Assembly (NCBI RefSeq): GCF_006088715.1
Contig: NZ_CP030771.1
Coordinates: 1,426,001-1,490,000 of the forward strand
From: Streptomyces sp. YIM 121038
Lineage (GTDB): Bacteria; Actinomycetota; Actinomycetes; Streptomycetales; Streptomycetaceae
Reading direction: 5' to 3'
DNA length: 64,000 bases
The number at the start of each line of letters is the position of its first letter. The stretch's first letter is position 1. The position numbers and the translations under genes are program-made. The notes beneath the pieces were generated by a model. It did no database searches and was not told the DNA's origin. It saw only the letters and a program-made list of their open reading frames with translations. Of the stretch, positions 46,595 through 56,970 are shown in pieces.

Positions 46595-47863
46595 TCACGT
46601 GGTGGCGAGGGCCTCCGTGGGCGGGAGCCGGGCGGCGCGGACCGCCGGGTAGAACCCGGCGAGGCCGCCGATGACGAGGGTCGCGCCGACGCCGCCCGCC
46701 ATGGCCCACACCGGCACCACCGACGGCCAGCCCTGGTAGGCGGCGTACCCGGAGGTGACGGCGATGCCGAGGAGGACGCCGCCGAGGCCGCCGAGGGCGG
46801 ACAGCAGCAGGGCCTCGCAGAGGAACTGCGTACGGACCTGGCCGCGGGTCGCGCCCAGGGAGCGGCGCAGGCCGATCTCGGAGCGGCGCTCCAGGACGGA
46901 GATGACCATGGTGTTGGCGACGCCGACGCCGCCGACGAGCAGCGCGACCCCGCCGAGGCCGAGCAGCAGGCCGCTGAGCGCGTCGTCGGTGGCCTGCTTG
47001 GCCTCCAGGGCGTCGGAGGGCCGGGAGACGTTGGTCTCGCTGGGGTTCTCCGGGTTGGCGGTGGCGCCGAGGAGGGCCTGCACGTCGGTGACGGCCGAGT
47101 CCTCGGCCCGGGTGTAGACGGTGGTGGGATGCCCGTCGAAGTCCAGCTCCCGCTCGGCGGCCGGCCAGCCGACGAGCGCGGCGGAGTCCAGGTCGGGCAC
47201 CAGCTCGTTGGGGGCGAGCAGGCCGACGACGGTGAACCACTGCCCGCCGAGCCACACCTTGGTGTCGGATCCGGCCCGGAAGACGCCGAGCTGTTCGGCG
47301 GCCTTGGGGCCGAGGACCACCGCCGGGTAGCGCGCGTTGGCGGCGTTCAGCCAGCGCCCGTCGACGAGCTTCGCGCCCGCCGTGCCCGGCAGGTCCGCGC
47401 GGGCCGCGTACACGGTGAGGCCGCCGGTCTCCTCCTTGGGGACGCGGTCGTTGCGGTAGACCTTGGCGTCGGTCTTGCCCACGGCGGAGACCGAGGCGAC
47501 GCCGTCGATGTTCCCGATCATCCCCACGGCCTCGTCGGGCAGATGGGCGGCGCCGCCCGCGAAGGACTGGCCCGGCGAGACCGTGAGCAGATTGGTGCCG
47601 AGCGCGGCCAGGCGCCGGTCGAGGTCCTCGGTGCTCGACGTGGAGATGCCGACGACGCCGACCATGGCGGCGATGCCGATGGCGATGCCGAGCGCGGACA
47701 GGAACACCCTGAGCGGCCGCGAGCGCAGGCCGGAGCCGCCGACCCGCAGCACGTCGGCGGGGCGGAGCCGGGCGGGCCGGGGGCGGGGCGGCGCCGGGTG
47801 CGGCTCCTGGGGAGCGGGCCGCCGTTCCCGCGCGGCCCCGGTGACGGCGTGCGTCGTGCTCAT
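46595..47863 (-). CDS. MacB-like ABC transporter permease (FtsX fold)
   Basis: A 422-residue protein with one N-terminal membrane helix (RVFLSALGIAIGIAAMVGVVGIS), a large MacB_PCD extracytoplasmic domain (about residues 80-280, containing LLTVSPGQSFAGG and VVGLLAPNELVP) and three C-terminal FtsX helices (VALLVGGVGVANTMVISVLERRSEIGLRRSLGATRGQVRTQFL). This is the arrangement of MacB-type tripartite or bipartite exporters that move substrates mechanically. The start ATG overlaps the stop of the ATPase gene (ATGA). It works with the three upstream genes. Confidence 0.93.
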   Translation of the reverse strand: MSTTHAVTGAARERRPAPQEPHPAPPRPRPARLRPADVLRVGGSGLRSRPLRVFLSALGIAIGIAAMVGVVGISTSSTEDLDRRLAALGTNLLTVSPGQSFAGGAAHLPDEAVGMIGNIDGVASVSAVGKTDAKVYRNDRVPKEETGGLTVYAARADLPGTAGAKLVDGRWLNAANARYPAVVLGPKAAEQLGVFRAGSDTKVWLGGQWFTVVGLLAPNELVPDLDSAALVGWPAAERELDFDGHPTTVYTRAEDSAVTDVQALLGATANPENPSETNVSRPSDALEAKQATDDALSGLLLGLGGVALLVGGVGVANTMVISVLERRSEIGLRRSLGATRGQVRTQFLCEALLLSALGGLGGVLLGIAVTSGYAAYQGWPSVVPVWAMAGGVGATLVIGGLAGFYPAVRAARLPPTEALATT

Positions 47864-48615
47864 CGCGGGGCCCCCTCACGCGGGGGCGCACCCGCCAGGA
47901 CCGGCGCGGCCGGGGCGCGGTCCGGGGCCGCCCCTGCGGCCGAGTCGTGCTCGATGCGGCCGTCCTTGATCCGCACCTCGCGCGGCAGGGAGCCCGCGAT
48001 GTCCCGGTCGTGGGTGATGACGACGACCGTGGTCCCGGCCCGGTGCAACTCGTACAGCAGGCCGATGACCACCGCGCCGGAGCGGGAGTCGAGCGCGCCG
48101 GTGGGCTCGTCGGCGAGCAGCAGCGGCGGGTCGCCGAGCACCGCGCGGGCGAGCGCCACGCGCTGCTTCTCGCCGCCGGAGAGCTGGTGCGGCTCGTGGT
48201 GGAGGCGGTGGCCTAGCCCGACCCTGCGCAGCGCGCGCTCGGCGAGCCGGCGCCGCTCGGCGCGGGAGCGGCCGCCGTAGAGCAGTCCGTCCGCGACGGA
48301 GTCCACGGCGGGCACGCCGGGGGCGAGGTGGAACTGCTGGAAGACGAAGCCGATCGCCTGGGCGCGGAGCGCGGACAGCTCCCGGTCGCTGAGCAGGTCC
48401 ACGGCGTGCCCGTCGACGCGGACGGTGCCGGTGGTGGGCCGGTCGAGGGTGCCCATGATGTTGAGCATCGTGGACTTGCCGGAGCCGGACGGGCCGACGA
48501 CGGCGAGGAGTTCGCCGCGCCGGACCACGAGGTCGGCCCCGGTGAGGGCGCGGACGTCCCCGTACGTCTTGGAGACCCCGGTCAGTTCGAGCACCGGGCG
48601 GCCGTGCGCGCTCAC
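47860..48615 (-). CDS. ABC transporter ATP-binding protein (LolD/MacB type)
   Basis: A 251-residue ATPase with Walker A GPSGSGKST, Q-loop GFVFQQFHLAPGVPAVDSV, signature LSGGEKQRVALARA, Walker B LLLADEPTGALD and H-loop VVVITHD. FQQFHLAPxxxAxxNV-like and EPTGALD are typical of the MacB/LolD subfamily that pairs with FtsX-fold permeases. GTG at 48615 overlaps the previous stop (GTGA). The Ala/Pro-rich C-terminal tail of about 30 residues is a low-complexity extension. Confidence 0.95.
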   Translation of the reverse strand: MSAHGRPVLELTGVSKTYGDVRALTGADLVVRRGELLAVVGPSGSGKSTMLNIMGTLDRPTTGTVRVDGHAVDLLSDRELSALRAQAIGFVFQQFHLAPGVPAVDSVADGLLYGGRSRAERRRLAERALRRVGLGHRLHHEPHQLSGGEKQRVALARAVLGDPPLLLADEPTGALDSRSGAVVIGLLYELHRAGTTVVVITHDRDIAGSLPREVRIKDGRIEHDSAAGAAPDRAPAAPVLAGAPPREGAPR

Positions 48616-50120
48616 TTCGGCACCCCCACGACCGTGCCCGCGGTGAGGCCCTTGCCGGAGACCTCCACCATGCTGTCGGCGAACAGGCCCGGCTTGACCG
48701 GTACCCGCCGCACGTCGCCGCCGGACTCCACGACGTCCACGGCGTAGCCGCCGCCCCGCTGGGCCACGAGGGCGTTCACGGGCACGACGAGGACGTCCTC
48801 GCGGGTCTCCGCCTTCAGGGAGACGTCGACGGACGCGGCCTGGTAGCGGCCGAGCCCGCGCTGCGAGGGGACCTTCAACTCGACGGGCAGCGTGGCCTTG
48901 TCGTCGCCGGAGCCGCCGCCCGAACCGCCGCCGCCGTCCGCACCGCCGCCGTCCCGCGCGGTGGTGGGGGTGCCGACGTCGGTGACCTCGGCCCGCACGG
49001 TCGTGTCGTCGGGCAGCGTGACGGTGGCCTTGGTGCCCTTGCGCACCAGGTCCTCGAACTGCGCGTCCAGGTCGACGGTGACGGCCCGTTCGGTGCCGGT
49101 CCAGCTCAGGACGGTGCCGCCGAGGGGCGCGCCGGGCACGGCCCGGACGTCGGCGACGCGCCGCGCCCCGGGGGCGACCACGGCGTCCGCGGGCTGCACG
49201 GTGCCGGTCTCGTCGCGGCCCAGGTCGTCCTGCCAGTCGCGGACGGCCGCCGCGGTGCCGGAGGTGTACGTGTCGTCGACCGTGAAGCCGGTGTAGCCGA
49301 GCGCGGCCAGGTTGCGCTCCAGGATGCGGACGTCCGCGCCCTCGCTGCCGGTGTTCAGGGTCCGGTAGAAGGGGATCGAGCCGTACAGGAGCGGCACTTC
49401 GCGCTCGGCGACGCGGTACACGGTGTCGCCGCGCTTGAGGACGTCGCCGTCCTCGGGCACCCAGGTGACGACGCCGCCGCTGCCCCGCCCTGCCGCGGGG
49501 GCCGCCACGGCCGTCGTGTCGCCGTAGCCCAGGCTGCCGTTCACGGTCTCGGTGCGGGTCAGCGTGGTGCGCTGCACCTTGGTGGTCCGCGGGGGCGCGT
49601 CGGGCGCGGCCGTGTCGGAGCCGTCGCCGTCACCGCCGAAGACGCCGGTGGCGGCGGCCCCCGCGCCGCCGACGACGGCGACCGCGACGGCCACGAGCAC
49701 GGCGGTGCGCAGCGGGCGGCGGCGCCTGCGGTGGCTCGCGGGCACGCCGGAGCCGCCGCCGTCGTCATCGCCGCCGCCGTCGCCGTCGTCCCGCTCGGCG
49801 AGGCCGTCCGGCTCGGTGGTGGCCCGCTCCGGGGCGGTGGCCCCCTCGGGCGCCGGGGCGTCGAGGTCCCGGGCGGCGCGGGGCGCCACGTCCTTGGTGC
49901 CGGGCGGGGTCACCTCGCCGGGCTTGCGCAGCTCCAGGGCGCGGGCCGGGCCTGAGGCCGCCGGAGCCGCGGCGGTGCCGGGGGCGTCGGCCTCCATGTC
50001 GCGGGCGTCGGCCTCCGTGTCGGGGAGGTCGGCCTCCGTGGCGCGGGCGTCGAGCTCCGTGACGTGGGCGTCGAGCTCCGTGTCGCGGGCCCGCTCGCGG
50101 GTCTCGTCGGGTGCGGTCAC
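48612..50120 (-). CDS. Membrane-fusion-type adaptor with peptidoglycan-binding-like domain
   Basis: A 502-residue protein. The first 150 residues are cytoplasmic, acidic and repetitive (TELDA, TEADA, MEADA). A single membrane helix (LRTAVLVAVAVAVVGGAGAAATGVFG) follows near residue 165. The outer part begins like efflux adaptors (TETVNGSLGYGDTTAVAAPAAGRG...VTWVPEDGDVLKRGDTVYRV), has a peptidoglycan-binding-like motif (ADVRILERNLAALGYTG...AAAVRDWQDDLG), then an HlyD-like barrel (VTVDLDAQFEDLVRKGTKATVTLPD). Such proteins link MacB-type transporters to the cell wall in actinobacteria. GTG at 50120 overlaps the lipoprotein stop. Confidence 0.88.
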   Translation of the reverse strand: MTAPDETRERARDTELDAHVTELDARATEADLPDTEADARDMEADAPGTAAAPAASGPARALELRKPGEVTPPGTKDVAPRAARDLDAPAPEGATAPERATTEPDGLAERDDGDGGGDDDGGGSGVPASHRRRRRPLRTAVLVAVAVAVVGGAGAAATGVFGGDGDGSDTAAPDAPPRTTKVQRTTLTRTETVNGSLGYGDTTAVAAPAAGRGSGGVVTWVPEDGDVLKRGDTVYRVAEREVPLLYGSIPFYRTLNTGSEGADVRILERNLAALGYTGFTVDDTYTSGTAAAVRDWQDDLGRDETGTVQPADAVVAPGARRVADVRAVPGAPLGGTVLSWTGTERAVTVDLDAQFEDLVRKGTKATVTLPDDTTVRAEVTDVGTPTTARDGGGADGGGGSGGGSGDDKATLPVELKVPSQRGLGRYQAASVDVSLKAETREDVLVVPVNALVAQRGGGYAVDVVESGGDVRRVPVKPGLFADSMVEVSGKGLTAGTVVGVPK

Positions 50121-50725
50121 TGGCCGCCGCCCGTGCCGGTGAGGCCGCCGCCGGGCCACTTGTCCTGGCAGGCCACCCGGGCCTTCTGGAACGCGTCGCC
50201 GCCGGGGTTGATGCCGCTGGACGCGAAGTCGATGCTCATCGAGCCGCCGTTGATCTCGGGGTCGGGCAGGTTGGGCAGCCCGTTCTTGCGCATGCACTTG
50301 GCCCAGGCGGCGACCTTGCCCGAGTCCAGCGGCTCACCGCCACCGCCCCCGCCGCCCCCGCCGAGTTCGCCCTGGGGCATCTTGTCCCGGCAGGCCTCCA
50401 TGGCCTTCTGGAACTCCGCCGAGTTGGGGTCGACGCCCTGGCCCGGCGTGAGCTGGAGGCCGCCGCTGCCGCCCTGTTGCGGGTCGGGGAACTTGGCCAC
50501 GCCGTTCTCGCGCATGCACTTGGAGAAGGCGAGGGCCCGGTCGAAGGGGCTGGTGGGCGAGGGGTCGGGGGCGGCGGAGCCCTTGGCCTCGTTCGACGAC
50601 GGGCCGCCGTCGTCGGAGCAGCCCGCGAGCAGGGCCCCGGCGAGCAGCGCCGCGGCCGCGAGCACGGTGGAGCGGGTCCGCCCGTGGAGTGTGGACGTGC
50701 CGGTTCGCTTGCGTGTGGTGGACAT
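50117..50725 (-). CDS. Lipoprotein with duplicated Cys-containing domain
   Basis: A 202-residue lipoprotein; signal peptide RSTVLAAAALLAGALLAGCSDDG with lipobox LAGC (Cys near residue 32). The mature part holds two copies of one module. Copy 1 runs from ALAFSKCMRENGVAKFPDPQ to FQKAMEACRDKMP, and copy 2 from VAAWAKCMRKNGLPNLPDPE to FQKARVACQDKWP. Each has two Cys that could form a disulfide. A poly-Gly linker (nine Gly) joins them. It is the first gene of the exporter operon and may capture or protect against the substrate outside the cell. Function not established. Confidence 0.85.
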   Translation of the reverse strand: MSTTRKRTGTSTLHGRTRSTVLAAAALLAGALLAGCSDDGGPSSNEAKGSAAPDPSPTSPFDRALAFSKCMRENGVAKFPDPQQGGSGGLQLTPGQGVDPNSAEFQKAMEACRDKMPQGELGGGGGGGGGEPLDSGKVAAWAKCMRKNGLPNLPDPEINGGSMSIDFASSGINPGGDAFQKARVACQDKWPGGGLTGTGGGQ

Positions 50726-50837
50726 GCGGACCAGGTGTACGCGGGCGCCGGTCACACGGCGGGCACAACCACCCGCGCGCATACAGACTCGGGGCGGACG
50801 AGAGCCGTACCGACGGCAGGGGCAGCGGCGGGGGGGG

Positions 50838-50903
50838 CCGTGGCGGGACCGCGGCGGGGGCCGTGGCGGGACCGCGGCGGGGGCCGTGGCGGGACCGCGG
50901 CGG
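50838..50903. repeat. About 2.9 tandem copies of a 23-bp GC repeat
   Basis: Copies at 50838-50860, 50861-50883 and 50884-50903 (last one truncated) are identical; the unit begins CCGTGGCGGGACCGCGG. The array lies just downstream of the prephenate dehydrogenase stop (50911, minus strand), between it and the exporter operon. It may act in termination or simply reflect slippage. Confidence 0.8.
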
Positions 50904-50910
50904 AGCCGTC

Positions 50911-51795
50911 CTAAGGCACCGCCCGCTCGTCCCCCAGCTCCCCCACCCCGGCGATGCCCCGCTCCAGGAGGTCCACCAGGGTGTGTCTGCTCTTGCCGCG
51001 CGCCTCCGGTGCCAGGCCGCCGTTCGGCTCGGCGAGGTCGGACAGGGCGGCGAGCACGGCGGCCAGCTCCTCCTGGAGCCGGGTGAGGACACCGGCGACC
51101 GCCGCCGCGTTGGACTCCACGATGTCGCCCCACAGCCGGGAGTCGCCGCGCGCGATGCGGGTGACGTCGCGCAGGCCCTGGCCCGCGAGCCGGGCCGCCG
51201 CCACCGGGCCCTCGCTCAGCCGTGCCGCCATCAGGCTGGCGAGGAGGTGCGGCGCGTGCGAGGTGAGGGCGACCGCGTCGTCGTGCGCGCGGGCCCGCAT
51301 CACGCGCGGCACCGCCCCGCACAGCGCGACCAGGCCGAGCGCGCGGTCGAAGGCGGGCTTGGTGGTGAGCCGGGTCGGGGTGAGCACCCAGGGGCGGCCC
51401 TGGAAGAGCTCCGCCCGGGCGGCGAGCGGGCCCGAGCGCTCCCGGCCCGCCATGGGGTGCCCGCCGACGTACGCGGCGGGGTCGGGGGCCCCGGCCAGGA
51501 TCTCGCGCTGCGGGCGGACCTTGACACTCGCCACGTCCGTGTAGCTGAGAGCGAGGCCGCGCGCCTGCTCGCGGGCCAGGACCGGGGCGATCTGGCTGGG
51601 CGGCACGGCGAGGACCGCCAGGTCCACGGGGTGCGGCGGCGGTCCGGGGCGGCCCGCGCCGAGGACGGCGGCGGTGCGGACGGCGGACTCGTCGCGGTCC
51701 GCGAGGTAGACGCACACGCCACGGCCGCTGGCGGCCAGCGCCACGGACGTGCCGATGAGGCCGGTGCCGACGACGGCGAGCGTACGGATCCTCAC
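50911..51795 (-). CDS. pdh: Prephenate dehydrogenase of the 4-hydroxyphenylglycine pathway
   Basis: A 294-residue NAD(P)-dependent enzyme. The Rossmann motif VVGTGLIGTSVALAA is at residues 8-22. YTDVASVKVRPQREI, GGHPMAGRERSGPLAAR and TPTRLTTKPAFDRA are the prephenate dehydrogenase signature, and SHAPHLLASLMAARL is in the helical C-terminal domain. It turns prephenate into 4-hydroxyphenylpyruvate, the precursor for HmaS. There is no ACT domain, as in pathway-dedicated copies that escape tyrosine feedback. GTG at 51795 overlaps the aminotransferase stop (GTGA). Confidence 0.93.
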   Translation of the reverse strand: MRIRTLAVVGTGLIGTSVALAASGRGVCVYLADRDESAVRTAAVLGAGRPGPPPHPVDLAVLAVPPSQIAPVLAREQARGLALSYTDVASVKVRPQREILAGAPDPAAYVGGHPMAGRERSGPLAARAELFQGRPWVLTPTRLTTKPAFDRALGLVALCGAVPRVMRARAHDDAVALTSHAPHLLASLMAARLSEGPVAAARLAGQGLRDVTRIARGDSRLWGDIVESNAAAVAGVLTRLQEELAAVLAALSDLAEPNGGLAPEARGKSRHTLVDLLERGIAGVGELGDERAVP

Positions 51796-53138
51796 GGGGT
51801 GCCTCCCGCGTCCGCGGGGTCCGCCCCGGCGAGCCGTTCGTCGACGAGCGCGGCGATCCGGTCCAGGCCCTGCTCGATCCGCTCGGGCGTCAGCGTGCTG
51901 ATGGAGAGCCGCAGTTGGCGGTGGCCCGCGGTGGAGCCGTAGAAGTGGTGCATGGGGGTGAAGAGCACCCCGTGGCGGCGGGCCGCGTGGGCGAGCAGGG
52001 CGTCGTCGACGGTGAAGGGCACGGTGACGACGATGAAGAAGCCGCCCGTGGGCGCGTTCCAGCTGACGCCCGCGCGGTCCCCCAGACGCCGGTCGAGGCC
52101 GTCGAGCACCTGTTGGAGGTTCTGCCGGTAGACCTCCGTCTCGCGGCGGTTGGCGGCGGCCATGCTGCAGCCGTGGGTGAGCAGCTTGCCGCCGATGACC
52201 GCCTGGACGATCGGCGGGGTGTTGACGGTCAGCATGCTCTTGATCTTCGAGAGTTCGTCGGCGAGCAGGGTGACGGCGCCGCCCGCCCCGGTCACCCGCT
52301 GGCCCGCGACCGCGTAGCCCACGCGGGCGCCGGGCATCCCGGTCTTGGCGAACGAGCCCAGGTAGACGACGTGTTGCCGCGTGTCGAGGGCCTTCAGGGT
52401 GGGCGGCCGCTCGGCGGCGCTGTTCAGGAGCCCGTACGCGTTGTCCTCCAGGAGCAGCAGGTCCTCGGCCGCGGCGAGGTCGAGGAGCCGCCGCCGCTCG
52501 GCGACCGGCATGCTGACACCTACGGGGTTGGCGAAGTCGGGCGTGACGTAGCAGGCGCGCACGCGTCGGCCCGCGGCGCGCGCCCGGTGCAGCTGGTCCG
52601 CCAGGTCGTCGAGGTCGATGCCCCGCTCCCCCGTGCGCACGGGGAGCACCGGCAGGTCGGCGAGGAGCGCGGCGCCGGTCAGGCCGACGTAGGTGGGGCT
52701 CGGTGCGAGGAGCGCGTCCCGGTCACCGGCGCGCAGGGCGCGCAGGACCAGGAACATCGCCTCCTGGCAGCCGACGGTGACGACGACCGACTCCGGGTCG
52801 GCGTCGATGCCCTCGTCCACGGCGAGGCTGCGCGCGACCAGGCCGGCGATGATGCCCTTGGTGTCGCCGTACTGGAAGAGGGCGCGGGCCACGGCGGCCT
52901 CGCTCATGCCGAGGTCGCCGCGCAGATGGGCGCAGAACGTCCGCAGGTACTCGTGGATCAGCGCCACGTCGTAGAAGCCCTCGTAGGGGCGGCCCGCCGC
53001 GAAGGAGATCGCGTCCGGGTACGTGCCCGCGACCTCGTTGAGCAGGTTCATGGATTCCATCGACGTATCGCCGAGCGAGGCGTGCAGGGTGGCCGCGTCC
53101 AACTCGGCGCGGACGATTTCCGATTCCAGGATTTCCAT
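51792..53138 (-). CDS. hpgT: 4-Hydroxyphenylglycine aminotransferase (HpgT/PglE-like)
   Basis: A 448-residue fold-type I PLP enzyme. The N-terminus MEILESEIVRAELDAATLHASLGDTSMESMNLLNEV and ISFAAGRPYEGFYD are characteristic of HpgT. The PLP region includes VTVGCQEAMFLVLRALRAG, TPDFANPVGVSMP, LEDNAYGLLNS and the Lys in LGSFAKTGMPGARVGYAV. The enzyme transfers an amino group, by family knowledge from tyrosine, to 4-hydroxyphenylglyoxylate, giving L-4-hydroxyphenylglycine and regenerating 4-hydroxyphenylpyruvate. ATG at 53138 has only a weak AGG site. It is divergent from hmaS. Confidence 0.92.
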   Translation of the reverse strand: MEILESEIVRAELDAATLHASLGDTSMESMNLLNEVAGTYPDAISFAAGRPYEGFYDVALIHEYLRTFCAHLRGDLGMSEAAVARALFQYGDTKGIIAGLVARSLAVDEGIDADPESVVVTVGCQEAMFLVLRALRAGDRDALLAPSPTYVGLTGAALLADLPVLPVRTGERGIDLDDLADQLHRARAAGRRVRACYVTPDFANPVGVSMPVAERRRLLDLAAAEDLLLLEDNAYGLLNSAAERPPTLKALDTRQHVVYLGSFAKTGMPGARVGYAVAGQRVTGAGGAVTLLADELSKIKSMLTVNTPPIVQAVIGGKLLTHGCSMAAANRRETEVYRQNLQQVLDGLDRRLGDRAGVSWNAPTGGFFIVVTVPFTVDDALLAHAARRHGVLFTPMHHFYGSTAGHRQLRLSISTLTPERIEQGLDRIAALVDERLAGADPADAGGTP

Positions 53139-55584
<2,446 letters not shown>

Positions 55585-55599
55585 ACCGCCGCCGGGCGG

Positions 55600-56004
55600 T
55601 CAGTACATCATGCGTGGATCAACGTAATGCTTGAATTCAAGGAGATTTCCGGTCGGGTCGACGAGCACGAAGGTGCGGTGTTCCTCGACCGTTCCGTCGA
55701 ATCGCGACCGCGGCTCCTGGAATACCGGCACCTTGCGCAGATCGACGAGTCTGAGCAGCGCGTCGAAATCCGTACGGGAGCGGAACGTCACGCCGAAGTG
55801 CCGGGGATAGAGGGAGAGCCGGGGCCGCTCCGGCTCTTCCGGCGCGTAATGGCAGACGAGTTGGTCGCCGAAGAAGTCGAACGTGACGCGGTCCGGATAG
55901 CGGCGGGCCAGCGGGCAGCCCAGGAGCTTGTTGTAGAAGTGCGCGGCGGCGTCCAGGTCGCGGGCCGGGACGGCGATGTGGAAGGCGTCGGCGGAGTTCC
56001 TCAC
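55600..56004 (-). CDS. VOC-family (glyoxalase/bleomycin-resistance-fold) protein
   Basis: A 134-residue single VOC protein: AFHIAVPARDLDAAAHFYNKLLGCPLARR, FDFFGDQLVCHY, HFGVTFRSRTDFDALLRLVDL, FVLVDPTGNLLEFKHYVDP. The metal-ligand positions are His (FHIAV), His (HFGVTF) and Glu (LLEFKHY), as in active glyoxalase-like or dioxygenase-like members. GTG at 56004 overlaps the stop of the ComA-like gene (GTGA); it is the last gene of the halogenase operon. Its reaction is unknown. Roles such as carbon-sulfur or keto-acid chemistry next to ComA, or self-resistance, are inference. Confidence 0.85.
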   Translation of the reverse strand: MRNSADAFHIAVPARDLDAAAHFYNKLLGCPLARRYPDRVTFDFFGDQLVCHYAPEEPERPRLSLYPRHFGVTFRSRTDFDALLRLVDLRKVPVFQEPRSRFDGTVEEHRTFVLVDPTGNLLEFKHYVDPRMMY

Positions 56005-56963
56005 GGGCTCTCCCGGGAGTCGGCGGGGGGCTCGCCGGAGCCGGTGGGGCGCTCGGGCTCCGCCGGGCCCGCGGGGTCGTCGAGGAGCGTGTCGGCGCGC
56101 AGGCCCAGGCGGAGCGTCTCCAGGGCGATGACGTCGTCGAGGGCGACGTTGCCGAGGTTCACCCGGCGGCCGACGCGCTGGATGAAGTACGTCTGGAGCC
56201 CCTTCGTGGGCGCCTCGAAGATCAGCAGGTCCGGGTGGGGACCGGCGTCGAGGATGTCCTCGATGAGGCCGAAGCGCACCTCGCCGTCGGCCCGGCAGAT
56301 GCCGCTGGTGCCGCTCTCGCGCGCCTCCAGGATCACCGCGCGCGCCCCGGCGTCCAGATCGCGCCGGATGTCGGCGATCCACTGGCTCGGCGGATACGTC
56401 TCCGAGCGGCGCGGGTCCTTGAAGCCGACCTCGGAGACGACCTCGAAGTCCGCGGCGAGCCGGGCGATGTAGCGCGCCTTGTGCCGCGGGGCCAGGTCGA
56501 TGGTGCCGTTGGACACCTCCACGCGCCCGCAGCCGTGCTCGCGGCACAGCGCCCGGTAGTCGTCGAAGCGGCCCTTGCGCACGTACGCCTCGAAGAGCGT
56601 CCCGCCGAACATGTACGGGATGCGGTGCTGGCGCAGCACCTCCGTCTTGGCCTTGATGCCGGAGGTGACGAGCGCGGTGCCCCAGCCGAACTTGACCAGG
56701 TCGATGAACTCCCCCGAGCTCTCCACGACGTCCTCGAACCAGCGGACGGGCGCGCCGCCGTCGATGACCATCGTCTGGCCCCGGGTGCGCGGCTTGGGTT
56801 CGCGCAGGGGCAGGTCCAGGGGTCGGGGCGCGCCGGGCGGGGCGGGATCCTGTGGCGCGCGGGCCTGCGGCAAGGCGGTCCGGGGCACGGAGGTCTGCGG
56901 CGTGGAGGTCTGGGGCGTGGAGGTCTGGGGCGTGGAGTTCTGCGGCGTGGAGGTCTGGGGCAC
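56001..56963 (-). CDS. Phosphosulfolactate synthase (ComA) family protein with repeat-encoded N-terminus
   Basis: From GTG at 56963, 320 residues. The last 255 are a ComA-type TIM barrel: SSGEFIDLVKFGWGTALVTS, YMFGGTLFEAYVRKG, GRVEVSNGTIDLAP, VVSEVGFKDP, GARAVILEARESGTSGI and LLIFEAPTKGLQTYFIQRVG. True ComA adds sulfite to phosphoenolpyruvate to give (R)-2-phospho-3-sulfolactate. The first 30 residues are a TP(Q)-rich tract encoded by five 15-bp DNA repeats. An alternative ATG at 56771 would give a standard 256-residue ComA, but it lacks a Shine-Dalgarno. The GTG start lies seven bases after the ligase stop. Whether it makes a sulfonate or was repurposed is unknown. Confidence 0.85.
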   Translation of the reverse strand: MPQTSTPQNSTPQTSTPQTSTPQTSVPRTALPQARAPQDPAPPGAPRPLDLPLREPKPRTRGQTMVIDGGAPVRWFEDVVESSGEFIDLVKFGWGTALVTSGIKAKTEVLRQHRIPYMFGGTLFEAYVRKGRFDDYRALCREHGCGRVEVSNGTIDLAPRHKARYIARLAADFEVVSEVGFKDPRRSETYPPSQWIADIRRDLDAGARAVILEARESGTSGICRADGEVRFGLIEDILDAGPHPDLLIFEAPTKGLQTYFIQRVGRRVNLGNVALDDVIALETLRLGLRADTLLDDPAGPAEPERPTGSGEPPADSRESP

Positions 56964-56964
56964 G
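56890..56964. repeat. Five in-frame 15-bp tandem repeats at the start of the ComA-like gene
   Basis: Units at 56890, 56905, 56920, 56935 and 56950, each close to GAGGTCTGGGGCGTG on the plus strand, encode T-P-Q-(T/N)-S tandems on the minus strand. The start codon GTG (56963-56961) lies inside the last unit, where CAC replaces the GTG found in the others. Copy number changes would alter N-terminal length without frameshift. Confidence 0.85.
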
Positions 56965-56970
56965 GGTCTC

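Noticed and set aside
46142..48280. Long plus-strand frame over the ABC exporter genes
   Set aside because: It is antisense to the permease and ATPase genes, whose motifs are unambiguous.
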